From Acidobacteriota bacterium (GTDB lineage Bacteria > Acidobacteriota > Thermoanaerobaculia > Multivoradales > Multivoraceae), in the NCBI GenBank assembly GCA_028877275.1, contig JAPPFP010000026.1:310001-374000 (forward strand): a DNA stretch of 64,000 nt. The letters run 5' to 3'. Made by a program: the position numbers and the translations under genes. Shown one piece after another: positions 1-7,961 of the stretch; positions within the stretch are counted from its first letter, which is position 1; each line of letters opens with the position of its first letter. Under the pieces are notes generated by a model. It had not been told where the DNA came from and searched no databases. It saw only the letters and a program-made list of their open reading frames with translations.

Positions 1-237
1 GTTGTCCAGGATCACGATACCGATGTCGGGGTCATCGAACAGCGGATGGCAGCATGACGCCCCTACACGACTTTCGCGGTTCAAGAAGTCCCGGCTATGC
101 TTGACAAGCGACGCGATGGCAGCCTCGAAGTCCGCGACGGGTGCGACGACCGGCTCATGATTGACGCCGGCTGCCGCGATGGCACGCCTCGTGTCTTCGC
201 CGCGATTGGGCAAGTCGTCGCAAACGAGGATTTTCAC
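1..237 (-). CDS. Response-regulator receiver-like protein, 3' end outside window
   Basis: Partial gene: 79 codons run from a GTG at 237 to the left window edge without a stop. The N-terminus reads as a receiver (CheY-like) domain: a first hydrophobic strand KILVCDD with the acidic pair, then a helix, then IGIVILDN, whose Asp would be the phosphoacceptor candidate. The GTG overlaps the TGA of the upstream ATPase/kinase gene by four bases (GTGA), and an AAAGGAG ribosome site lies inside that gene's 3' end, so the two are translationally coupled. By family logic it would accept phosphate from the kinase half of that partner, but phosphotransfer is inferred only. The output domain, if any, is not visible. 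Confidence 0.6.
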   Translation of the reverse strand, partial: MKILVCDDLPNRGEDTRRAIAAAGVNHEPVVAPVADFEAAIASLVKHSRDFLNRESRVGASCCHPLFDDPDIGIVILDN

Positions 238-2486
238 TTCCCCGCTCCTTTCCAAGAAAGTTCGATGGACGTAGAGAAGCCGCGTCGCGGCTTCACAAAG
301 GCGGCGCGCACCGACCTTCGTTCAGCGATCAACCGGACGAGGGCCAACCCAAGCCCTTGACCGCCCATGGCCACTGAGCGATTCCTGTGACTGATATAGA
401 GTCGGCGTTCGAATGGCTCGAACAGGGTTGGAGCCTCTTCGAGCGGCACTCCGAGGCCGACGCCCGCGTCGCTCACGCGAAGCCACTCCCGGTACCGCCC
501 CCTTCGCCCGCCGTCAAAGGCAATGGAGGCTTCCTCCGCATCAAGGCTGGCATTCCACGCGTTCGACAAGAGGTTCTGGAGGACGGCGTTCCAATCGGCG
601 AACGAACCGACCGGGAGTCGAAGGTCGCCAGGCAACTCAAGGGCCTCGAACGAGCAGCCGGGCATGATCGGCCGCATGGCCCGTACGACGCTGTCAACGA
701 TAGGCGCGACGCGAAGGCGCGAGGTGGCCTCTCGATCCTCCTCCGACACCAAGGGCGCAAAGAGCTCCTGAAGCGCCCGGAAGCGCATACTGGCGTCTAG
801 GAGGCCTGTAGCGATCTCAGTGAGTTCCGGAGCTTCCAATTCCTCGGCCGCGGTAGTCAGTCTGTCCGCGAGTCGACCGACAATCGCAGCTTCGCGAGCG
901 AGCTCGTGGTTGAGGGCGAGTGCGGTCATGCCGGCCGTTGCCAATGGAGCCAGAAGTACCGCGCGCCGGTCGACTTCTTCCTCGACCCTCTTCGACGCCT
1001 TCTCGGCAGCCACGATTTGCTTTCTGACATCCCGAAAGACGGCGCGTGGCATCTCGTCCCGATTCCGGTCCAACACCGTAACGGCCCGTCGGAAGGTCCG
1101 CGAGGGCACCTCCCCGGCACGCCTTTTCTCGGCAGCTTGGACGGCAAGCAGGCGATAGCGACTCGCGTAGAAGTCAAGCGAGAAGCGAACGAGGTCACGA
1201 AGCTGTTCGAAACCGGCGTTGTCGGCTAGGCGATCTCGACCCGGCGAAAGCTGGAGGAACGAGCCCGGCCTCGCGCCAGCGCTCTCCGCGAGCGCGCGCT
1301 CATGATTGGTGTCGATCTCCACGCTGCCGAATATCCGTCCCGGTGCCGGCAAATCCAACAGATAGCGGTCCGCGAGGTTTAGCCTCGCGGGAAGAAGTTC
1401 GGATGCGATCAACCTACGCCCCTGATCCCTTGCCACGTCAAGCCAGTCCTGGGACGAACCGTAGTACGGAATCCTGAACCCGCTGTCGTACACTGAAACG
1501 TTGCCGAACTTGTGCAAGTAGTCTCTCATCTGGCTCACGGGAACGCCACCAGGCTGCTTACCCGCAGTCTTGAAGATCAGGATCTCGAACTCGGTTCGAT
1601 CCAAAGCGGAAGCAGAGCGGATACGCGTCCCGCCATCCTCCGATGTCTTGACAGGTAACGCCAAGCTCTCTCGGAAGGATGCTCTCGCTTCCAGCCCTTC
1701 CGGATATCCTGGGTTGAATAGCACCTCGACACTGGCCTCGCCTCCGGTCCGACCGTCTTGGAGCCGCCCCGTGATCTTCGCCTTCCAGTTCTGGAGCAGG
1801 GCGTCTTGAAGTCTGTCGAAAACCTCTTTCGCGTTCTTGATTCTGGGTGCGTCGATATCGATAAAGAAATCCAAGGCAGACCGGTCAGCCGACCCGGTTG
1901 GCGGTCTCCCGAACGGTGGCCGGAGAAGCCAAATGTCCTGGCCAAGCTTCTCGATCTCGGCAGTGCCCCACTCGCTCTTCAGCTTCTTGAGCACGATCCG
2001 GGTGCATGACCTCTTCGCTAGGGAACACGGAATCGGTCCATCCCGCATCTCCCAAAGCACATTCACCGTCTCAAGATCCTCGCCCCGTCGGACGCCTTTC
2101 CAGTCGACGAAGGCATAGAGATGGCGCGAAGGGTCATCGGCTGCCGTGCTCTCTAGTGTCATCTCGTCGGCCAGAAACTGGACCGAGAGACGACCGATGC
2201 CCTTCGATCCCGTCATCGGTCGGCCAAATCGGCGGGATTCCCTGTCAACCGACTTGTGGGTGGTGCCGAGGCGCATCCAGTGCTCGTGGAACTCCCGCTC
2301 GGACATGCCGTGTCCGTTGTCCGATACGATGATCTCGTCATCGCGGAACTCGATCCGACAATCCGTCGCGTCCGCGTCGTATGAGTTCTTCAGAAGTTCG
2401 GCTAACGCTATGTATGAACGACCGATCAGCCGTTCACCCAGCTCCTGCAAGAGGGCTGCGTCGACCGTGAACGTAGCTGACTTCAC
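234..2486 (-). CDS. Double-GHKL protein: MORC/MutL-like ATPase fused to a histidine-kinase module
   Basis: A 750-residue protein with two GHKL ATP sites. The N-terminal one has an N-box (ELLKNSYDADA, about 30-40), VSDNGHGM (about 54-61) and GSKGIGRLS (about 92-100), the Hsp90/MutL/MORC arrangement. The C-terminal one looks like a histidine kinase: an ALNHEL H-box near residue 525, LQNLLSNAWNA near 638, DAGVGLG, and GQGLGLALV near 712. MORC/MutL-like ATPases of this kind are known partners of restriction-modification genes. The start is GTG at 2486, divergent from the vsr gene, and a receiver gene follows with a four-base overlap. The protein would be cytoplasmic since no membrane segment is seen. 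A role as a DNA-damage or phage sensor is inferred. Confidence 0.7.
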   Translation of the reverse strand: MKSATFTVDAALLQELGERLIGRSYIALAELLKNSYDADATDCRIEFRDDEIIVSDNGHGMSEREFHEHWMRLGTTHKSVDRESRRFGRPMTGSKGIGRLSVQFLADEMTLESTAADDPSRHLYAFVDWKGVRRGEDLETVNVLWEMRDGPIPCSLAKRSCTRIVLKKLKSEWGTAEIEKLGQDIWLLRPPFGRPPTGSADRSALDFFIDIDAPRIKNAKEVFDRLQDALLQNWKAKITGRLQDGRTGGEASVEVLFNPGYPEGLEARASFRESLALPVKTSEDGGTRIRSASALDRTEFEILIFKTAGKQPGGVPVSQMRDYLHKFGNVSVYDSGFRIPYYGSSQDWLDVARDQGRRLIASELLPARLNLADRYLLDLPAPGRIFGSVEIDTNHERALAESAGARPGSFLQLSPGRDRLADNAGFEQLRDLVRFSLDFYASRYRLLAVQAAEKRRAGEVPSRTFRRAVTVLDRNRDEMPRAVFRDVRKQIVAAEKASKRVEEEVDRRAVLLAPLATAGMTALALNHELAREAAIVGRLADRLTTAAEELEAPELTEIATGLLDASMRFRALQELFAPLVSEEDREATSRLRVAPIVDSVVRAMRPIMPGCSFEALELPGDLRLPVGSFADWNAVLQNLLSNAWNASLDAEEASIAFDGGRRGRYREWLRVSDAGVGLGVPLEEAPTLFEPFERRLYISHRNRSVAMGGQGLGLALVRLIAERRSVRAAFVKPRRGFSTSIELSWKGAGK

Positions 2487-2548
2487 CGTTGGCTAACTCC
2501 GCCGAAGCGGCGTCGCTCGGGGCAACGAAGCTGCGAAGATGTTCGGAG

Positions 2549-3016
2549 ATGAACTCCAAGAGCGTACGCGAATGCGCCTCGCCCGAGGGGCCGGTTGATC
2601 CGGCGCGTTCCGCGCTGATGAGGCGAATTCGCGGGAGGGACACCAAGCCCGAACTCGTCGTTCGTCGAGCGGCCCATGCGCTGGGGTATCGCTTCCGGCT
2701 TCACCGACGTGACCTACCTGGCACCCCCGACCTCGTCTTCCCACGGCTGCGAAAAGCGATTCTGGTGCACGGGTGCTTCTGGCATCGACACCCTGGCTGC
2801 CCGCGGACGACGACGCCGAAGACCCGTGTGGCCTACTGGCGGGACAAGTTCCAGCAGAACATCGAGCGAGATCGGCGGAACATCGGGGAACTCCGAGCGC
2901 TCGGTTGGGGAGTGCTGGTCGTGTGGGAGTGCGAGACCTTCGACGGCAAGGCGGCGCGCAAGTCACTAGCCAAGTTCCTGAAATGCGACCCGAGACCTGC
3001 CAACGAATCGCTCTGA
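2549..3016 (+). CDS. vsr: Very short patch repair (Vsr) DNA nicking endonuclease
   Basis: About 155 residues, the usual Vsr size. The family pattern is clear: ALMRRIRGRDTKPEL, then YRFRLHRRDLPGTPDLVFP with the catalytic Asp, then ILVHGCFWHRHPGC with zinc and active-site residues, and a C-terminal LGWGVLVVWECE. Vsr nicks 5' of T:G mismatches left by deamination of 5-methylcytosine, and normally travels with a C5-cytosine methyltransferase. None is visible inside the window, so one may lie left of base 1, or this Vsr may have another use. An ATG at 2549 is preferred because the alternative TTG at 2489 would leave only two bases to the divergent ATPase gene and has no ribosome site. The SD for 2549 is also poor, so the start is uncertain. 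Confidence 0.88.
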   Translation: MNSKSVRECASPEGPVDPARSALMRRIRGRDTKPELVVRRAAHALGYRFRLHRRDLPGTPDLVFPRLRKAILVHGCFWHRHPGCPRTTTPKTRVAYWRDKFQQNIERDRRNIGELRALGWGVLVVWECETFDGKAARKSLAKFLKCDPRPANESL

Positions 3017-3059
3017 GGCCCACCGACGCCTCCGAGCAGCGCGAAATCCGAGTCTGTAC

Positions 3060-3800
3060 GTGATAAGACGCTTCCATCAGCTACCCCGCCAACGTTACTC
3101 AGATGCGGACGACGCAGTACGGCAGTCCGGTTGTACCGGACGGACCATCGTACTCGAATCGCCCGCTCGGCCGGTCGATATCGTCGTCGATGATGAGACG
3201 TGTGGTCGCTTGGTCTGGCATCGGGCGGCTGCCAAGGTCCTGAACGCGTCGACGGCGGAGCCGGCTTCCGCTACCTGTGGTGCCTGCACTACCTCCCGAA
3301 GGCGAGCTACAGGGGGCTGCATAACACCGATCCGTTCATCGCCGGCCCTCGGCTTTCTCTATTCCAACTACCGGCAGCCTCGGCACCCGGACTTGCGACC
3401 CTGGCTCGCTGATCGTGTTCGGCGACGGCAAGACGACCAGGAAGGGAGCGACGTTGGATGCTCGACACCGTGTTCGTGGTCAAAGACCCTCGTCCATTGT
3501 GACCCTACACGCGCACGCGACGAGTCAAACGGCTGGGCGCCGGCCGAGCAGCTGGACGTGACGCCCCTTGGCCGAGAGCATGGACGGCAGTTGCGGAGGT
3601 CGCACCCCGGCCACAGGCAGTGCGTTTCCGGCTCGACTGGGGCGCGACACCGGTTGATCCGGCTGACGGGATTCACAGCCTCTCTCCTGCTCTGCCGGCC
3701 GGCGCCGAACGTTGGCTTTCCCCGGTTGCCGCCCGACCTCCCGAGGAGTTACTTCACTCCCCGCTCGCGACAGGCCCCCGAAGGAGCTGAGGCACGAGCG
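3060..3800 (+). pseudogene. Decayed gene of unknown family (multiple frameshifts)
   Basis: No single frame gives a credible protein, but protein-like pieces lie in different frames in a consistent order. One frame reads GSLIVFGDGKTTRKGATL up to about 3456. The next frame continues LDTVFVVKDPRP from 3461 to a TGA at about 3500. After that stop the same frame gives RLDWGATPVDPADGIHSL and PALPAGAE. This looks like a 240-280-residue protein broken by at least one single-base shift and a nonsense change. I do not recognise the function. The piece lies between vsr and a HEPN-like gene, so it may be a former member of the defence set. An open frame of 275 codons exists at 3060-3887, but its composition changes along its length, as expected of a chance reading. 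Confidence 0.4.
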
Positions 3801-3933
3801 CACGGTCAACGAGCGGCACAGCCTATGGATCTCGTGTGTGCAGTAGGCTCCGAAACTAGGCTCGGTTTCGGCACGACGACACCGTAGGAACTAGGCTGAA
3901 ACACTCTAACGCCCGCTGGAGGTCCCCACCCAA

Positions 3934-4797
3934 GTGGACCATGAAATCGCCGCTGAACGCCTGAGAATCGCTCACCAGATAGTCAACCGATTGTGGCAAG
4001 ATGCTCCACGCCATCAGCATGTTGGTCCTCCCGACTATGACTACGCGCGGTCCTGGCCCTGGATCCCCACGGGCTACCAACTGGTCGAGCAGGCGTTCAA
4101 GCTACTACTGGCGATTCACTGGTGCGTTCCACCCGTCAACGTGCGCAACCGCCTAGAGCGCGGCCTGCGCCACGACCTCGACGCACTGTTCGGTCAGCTT
4201 CCGACGGACGACAAGGCGGCTGTTGAGAGTGCTTACGGGTCCTTTGTAGACTTGCACCGCTACATCCCTGTCAAGACGGCCAGCCACTTTCTGCAGTCGG
4301 TGGGCCATGGGTACGCCAACTGGAGGTATGTTCTCCTGGAGGGATGGACGGACAGCCGTGGGGAACCTGATCCCCGTAGGGCCCCGCCGACTAACCACAT
4401 CGGAGTGCTGATCGAGATCGCCGCTGTCGCGATCGCGCGGGCCAAGTCTCACGTGAACGGCAAACCAAGACGGTTTCCCTCGGTAGTGGAACGAGTCGAC
4501 CACGAGCTCGACAATGTCGTCGGCCATTGGTGCAACCGTCTCCATGATGGAGGTTCCAAGCGTGAGGACTGGGACAAGCGCCACAAGAACCTACACCAGC
4601 TCTTGGTTGAACACCGCCATGCGATCGCGGCGCAACTGGACAACACGGACAACCCCAAGCTGGGACCTCGGCTCTCTTCAAACCCGTACCTACGAAGCCA
4701 CCTGCCGGAGTTACCTGAGGAACTTCTTCCGATTGTCGCGGAGTTGAGGCGCTCAAGGGACCGTAAGAACCTCTTTGTCTACTTCTGCAAGGCGTAA
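3934..4797 (+). CDS. HEPN-like hypothetical protein upstream of a restriction endonuclease
   Basis: A 287-residue protein of unrecognised family. It is predicted helical. An early segment GYQLVEQAFKLLLAI followed by a basic helix and RHDLDALFGQL resembles the HEPN pattern of helices with a helix-capping HDL motif, as in several abortive-infection proteins. No classical Rx4-6H catalytic motif could be fixed with certainty. The ATG at 3934 is the first in frame. The stop is six bases before the PaeR7I-like gene, so the two are almost certainly co-transcribed. It may be an accessory or regulator of that restriction enzyme, or an independent effector. The HEPN assignment is tentative and rests on pattern only. 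Confidence 0.6.
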   Translation: MDHEIAAERLRIAHQIVNRLWQDAPRHQHVGPPDYDYARSWPWIPTGYQLVEQAFKLLLAIHWCVPPVNVRNRLERGLRHDLDALFGQLPTDDKAAVESAYGSFVDLHRYIPVKTASHFLQSVGHGYANWRYVLLEGWTDSRGEPDPRRAPPTNHIGVLIEIAAVAIARAKSHVNGKPRRFPSVVERVDHELDNVVGHWCNRLHDGGSKREDWDKRHKNLHQLLVEHRHAIAAQLDNTDNPKLGPRLSSNPYLRSHLPELPEELLPIVAELRRSRDRKNLFVYFCKA

Positions 4798-4803
4798 GTA
4801 GCG

Positions 4804-5541
4804 ATGGCAGTTGATCTTGCTGACTACGACAGAAGAGCCCGCGACGCAGTAAGGGCCTTCTGGAGGACCCGTGAGAGGGCGCGGGACAAACAGGCTCAGA
4901 CGGGTCTTCCAGGCCAGGGCGAACGCGCGAGCGTCACCGCAGGCAAGAACATGGATGGCTTCGTCGATCTCGTTGTTGAACTCGTGCATGCCAATGGTCT
5001 CCGGCATGCCTCGGTCCATCGCGAACGCCCTCTGGTAACCCTCCCTGGTTACTTCCGGGCGACCAAGCTCTGGGACCTGCTGGTATTAAACGACGGCTAT
5101 CTCGTGGCAGCCATCGAGATGAAGAGTCAAGTCGGACCATCGTTCGGAAACAATTTCAACAACCGGGCAGAGGAAGCCATAGGGAGCGCATGCGATCTCT
5201 GGACGGCCTACAGGGAGGGAGCGTTCGGCGACCAGGCCCGGCCTTTCGTGGGTTGGCTGACTCTTGTCGAGGATGCACCAGCCTCCCGGCGACCAGTCCA
5301 GCTTCGTTCTCCGCACTTTCCGGCATTCCCGGCCTTCGAAGGTACCTCCTACTTGGAGCGGTACGACTTGCTTTGCCGTCGGCTTGTGAGAGAGCGGCTC
5401 TACACCACAGCGGCGATGATCTCGTCTCCTAGATCCGCCCTCGAAACGGGGGAGCACGGAGGCCAGTCCGAGATGACGGGGCTTAGGAGCTTCGTGACGA
5501 CATTGGCGGGACACATCGCCGCTGAAGCGGCAAGGGGCTGA
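4804..5541 (+). CDS. PaeR7I/XhoI-family type II restriction endonuclease
   Basis: A 245-residue protein matching the PaeR7I family along its length. The central block KLWDLLVLNDG, then AAIEMKSQVGPSFGNNFNNR, then EEAIGSACDLWTAYREGAFG is the family hallmark. The D...ExK residues near 91-107 form the PD-(D/E)xK nuclease centre. PaeR7I and XhoI cut CTCGAG, so that specificity is expected here but is not proven by sequence. The ATG at 4804 follows the HEPN-like gene by six bases. The stop is nine bases from the stop of a convergent DNA methyltransferase, so the pair forms an end-to-end restriction-modification unit. It acts on unmodified incoming DNA in the cytoplasm. Confidence 0.9.
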   Translation: MAVDLADYDRRARDAVRAFWRTRERARDKQAQTGLPGQGERASVTAGKNMDGFVDLVVELVHANGLRHASVHRERPLVTLPGYFRATKLWDLLVLNDGYLVAAIEMKSQVGPSFGNNFNNRAEEAIGSACDLWTAYREGAFGDQARPFVGWLTLVEDAPASRRPVQLRSPHFPAFPAFEGTSYLERYDLLCRRLVRERLYTTAAMISSPRSALETGEHGGQSEMTGLRSFVTTLAGHIAAEAARG

Positions 5542-5550
5542 CGCTTGCAA

Positions 5551-6579
5551 CTACACGACTACGGGTACGCCGGTCGAGCAATCGAGCTCGCCGGTCCGCA
5601 CCTCGACCGTTCGAAACAGGCTAGTTGCCTCGCTTAGCAGCCGTTGCACTGCCTTTCCGTGGTACACCGGGTCGACTTCGACTCCGATGCTATTGCGACC
5701 GCATGCGGCCGCGGCGATCTGGGTAGAGGCCGTACCCGTGAAGGGGTCCAGAACCGTGTCGCCAACGAAGCTGAACATCCTGACTAGGCGATCGGCGAGA
5801 GCGACCGGGTAAGGGGCCGGATGATCTCGAGTTGATGCACCAGCGATGTCAGTCCAAATCTGCCGGAAGTATGTCTTGAAGCTGGCCTCGGAGAGTAGGC
5901 TGAGCGTTCGAGCAGCCATGCTCGGTCTTCGGTAGCCGCCTGGCTTCCTCTGCATCAGGATGAACTCGATGTCGTTCTTGATCACCGCATTGGGCTCGTA
6001 GGGCTTTCCCAGGAACCCCGCGGAGCCTCTCTGCACCTCATGGGCGACGTTCGCGATCTTGTGCCAAATGATTGGCGCCAAGTTGTCGAATCCGAATCCC
6101 CGACAGCGGTCCTGAATGGAAGCGTGCAGGGGAACCACCGTATGCCGGCCGCTGTTCTTCCGCCGTGACAAACAGACATCACCGACTACGCAGATCAGTC
6201 GTCCTCCCGGCACGAGTGCCCGATGGCAGACGCGCCAGACGCCATCCAGTTGATCGAGGAAGTCGCCGTAGTCTGCGATCCATCCCAACTGGCCCGGGGT
6301 TCGGCGGTACTCCTTGAGCGTCCAGTACGGCGGAGACGTCAGGATGAGGTGAACCGACTCTGCCGGCAGGACCGCTCGCCGTGCGTCGCCGAGCAACACT
6401 TCGTGGTACGTCGGTACTTGCGCGACTGCCGCTTCTATCGTGGCCATGGCCGCCGGGTCCTTAGCGATCCGTGGCAGGTCGCGGGCAGGATCCTCCAGCT
6501 CCCGTAGCGGTGTCGGAACCAAGGGGTCAAGCGTTGGAACCACTCTCGCTTGCGCTCTAGCCTTGAAACCCGCCTTCAT
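5551..6579 (-). CDS. Beta-class DNA methyltransferase (N4-cytosine or N6-adenine), putative partner of the PaeR7I-like enzyme
   Basis: A 342-residue protein with the catalytic motif TSPPYW near residue 81 ahead of the SAM-binding motif DPFTGTASTQIAAAACGR near 274. This order is the beta class. Other visible blocks are VPGGRLICVVGDV and IIWHK. TSPPYW occurs in both N4-cytosine and N6-adenine enzymes, so the modified base cannot be called. It ends nine bases from the restriction gene on the other strand. The ATG at 6579 is preceded by GGAG. To my knowledge the reference PaeR7I/XhoI methyltransferases are N6-adenine enzymes with a different motif order, so this pairing deserves checking. Confidence 0.88.
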   Translation of the reverse strand: MKAGFKARAQARVVPTLDPLVPTPLRELEDPARDLPRIAKDPAAMATIEAAVAQVPTYHEVLLGDARRAVLPAESVHLILTSPPYWTLKEYRRTPGQLGWIADYGDFLDQLDGVWRVCHRALVPGGRLICVVGDVCLSRRKNSGRHTVVPLHASIQDRCRGFGFDNLAPIIWHKIANVAHEVQRGSAGFLGKPYEPNAVIKNDIEFILMQRKPGGYRRPSMAARTLSLLSEASFKTYFRQIWTDIAGASTRDHPAPYPVALADRLVRMFSFVGDTVLDPFTGTASTQIAAAACGRNSIGVEVDPVYHGKAVQRLLSEATSLFRTVEVRTGELDCSTGVPVVV

Positions 6580-6917
6580 TGCTCCGTGGAGAGTATCGGG
6601 AGAGGCACCACCTGTCGATGGCCGGTGTCACCCGTTTGGCAGCCCCGGAGGTCCCTGGCTCTCTCGCGTTCGGGGTGTGGGCAGGTCGCTCTCGTTCCCC
6701 TCGATCGGCCTCCTACGCTCAACAGGCCGCAAGCGCTGTCAACTGCGAACAGGCGGGAAGCGTAGCCCCAGGGTCTAGGTGGGATGGCTAGCAAGCGGGA
6801 TTGTGCTGGGGGTCAGTCGACAACCGTTCTGGTCCCCAAGTAGATGCGTTCTCTACTACTTGGCCCGACTCCGAGCGGGAAGGAGCGAGTCCCCTTCTGA
6901 CGATCATCGGCGCGCGC
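6580..6917. other. Intergenic stretch without a gene
   Basis: 338 bases between the methyltransferase start and the end of a broken gene on the same strand. No convincing reading frame was found. An inverted repeat CCAAGTAG/CTACTTGG (6836-6843 and 6856-6863, 12-base loop) lies just past the stop of the broken gene, but lacks a T run in the transcribed direction. The methyltransferase promoter should lie in the left part. Confidence 0.4.
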
Positions 6918-7443
6918 CTAGAAGCTGCGATCCTCTGGATCGCCGCCGACGCGGGGACCGCTAGCTAGCTCCGCCGCTCGTGCATGCCATGCCTCGTCGA
7001 TCTCGCGAATCATCTCGTCGGCTTCCTCGACGTACTTCATTCCTTCTTCTTCGAGCTCTTGCCGCTCCAGAGCCAGCATGTGGAAGGCGTACACCTCTTC
7101 GCCGGTCGACTCGTCGATGAGATCGAACAGAGCCGATCGCGCTCGCCGGATCGCCCGCTCCGGCGGAGGCTTGTAAGCCTGGTACTGCTCCATCAGAGCT
7201 TTCGGCCTCCGCGAGGATCTGGTCGGTCCGCGCTCGGCCCGTCAGCGGCGGCGGTTCCATCCCCGCCATCCGCATTAGCGCTGCGGTATCTCCCGCGGTG
7301 TAGGCCGCCTCGACGCGATCGATCAGGAGCCGGCGAAGTTCGAACGGATCGGGTTCATCGGTGGGGCTCTGGGCGAGCAGCGCGACTGCTGTGCCCGCGG
7401 CGACGACTGGGGCGGAAAGCGTCAGGGGTAGACGGTTCGTCGT
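6918..7443 (-). pseudogene. Broken small exported or membrane-anchored protein (lost start, one-base insertion)
   Basis: On the minus strand a GGAGG ribosome site (7451-7460 region) is followed by a frame beginning with ACG instead of ATG at about 7443. It reads TNRLPLTLSAPVVAAGTAVALLAQS, a plausible signal or anchor sequence of 25 residues (TNRLPLTLSAP then VVAAGTAVALLAQS), then FELRRLLIDRVEAAYTAGD and a helix-rich region. The frame breaks at about 7200: removing one A restores AEALMEQYQAYKPPPERAI, which continues to the stop at 6918 as an acidic, coiled-coil-like tail (MLALERQELEEEGMKYVEE). The part after the break stays open as a 91-residue frame from 7193. The family is unknown; the nearby TraG remnant suggests a former conjugative-transfer accessory protein. 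Confidence 0.5.
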
Positions 7444-7791
7444 TCCTAGCCTCCTCCGGTTCCTTCAGGGTTGAGTTCCCGGTGGCGTCAACTTCTTGCT
7501 CGCCCGATCTAGCTGCAAGAACAGGTGAGAGCAGTGGCTCGGCATAACCTACTTGCGCGAGTCGTCCGGCGGCGTACAAGTCATGCATCTTAGACTGCCG
7601 TTGGCTTGCCGACGGTGCCACGGCGCGTCACGTTCTCGCGCTTCGACTTGGGCATGTTCTTCCGCTTGTCGCCTACGAACCTCCCCTCGGCTGGAGGGGA
7701 ACAGCGAGCGCGACGGTCCGCCTCCCCAGGGTCGTTTCTGTTCGGGAGACGTGCGTGGTCCCGGAGAAGTGGTGCCGCCGGTGGTCTGTGG

Positions 7792-7961
7792 TTGGCCTAG
7801 TATCTAGACGGTTTGTCTCCCGCAGCAGATCGTCGGCCAGACAATCATGAGGGCTTGGCCAGCCAAGCGGGACCATGTTGGGGGACACACGCCGTCGGTC
7901 GCTCCCTGCAAGTGCTTGTGTTCTATGCCATTTAGCCGGGCCCCGGCCGGGAGTCACAGCC
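7792..7961 (+). repeat. ~170 bp dispersed repeat, copy A
   Basis: The stretch from ttggcctagtatct to gggagtcacagcc recurs at 22133-22303 in the same orientation, with about 85 percent identity by eye and one or two small indels. The outer ends can be aligned as imperfect inverted repeats (ggcctagtatct versus ggctgtgactcc), which would fit a small non-autonomous mobile element. On the minus strand both copies keep a similar open frame containing KWHRTQALAGS and RRVSPN. Copy A runs in frame into the TraG remnant on the plus strand. No target-site duplication was evident. Confidence 0.7.

Noticed and set aside
6836..6863. Inverted repeat CCAAGTAG/CTACTTGG as a terminator
   Set aside because: Long 12-base loop and no T run; too weak to call.
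7600..7655. Minus-strand 21-codon frame MPKSKRENVTRRG near the TraG remnant
   Set aside because: Too short, no ribosome site assigned, no supporting context; may be another scrap of the old element.
7792..7961. The 170 bp repeat as the 3' end of a group II intron
   Set aside because: No domain V-like hairpin and no reverse-transcriptase coding nearby.
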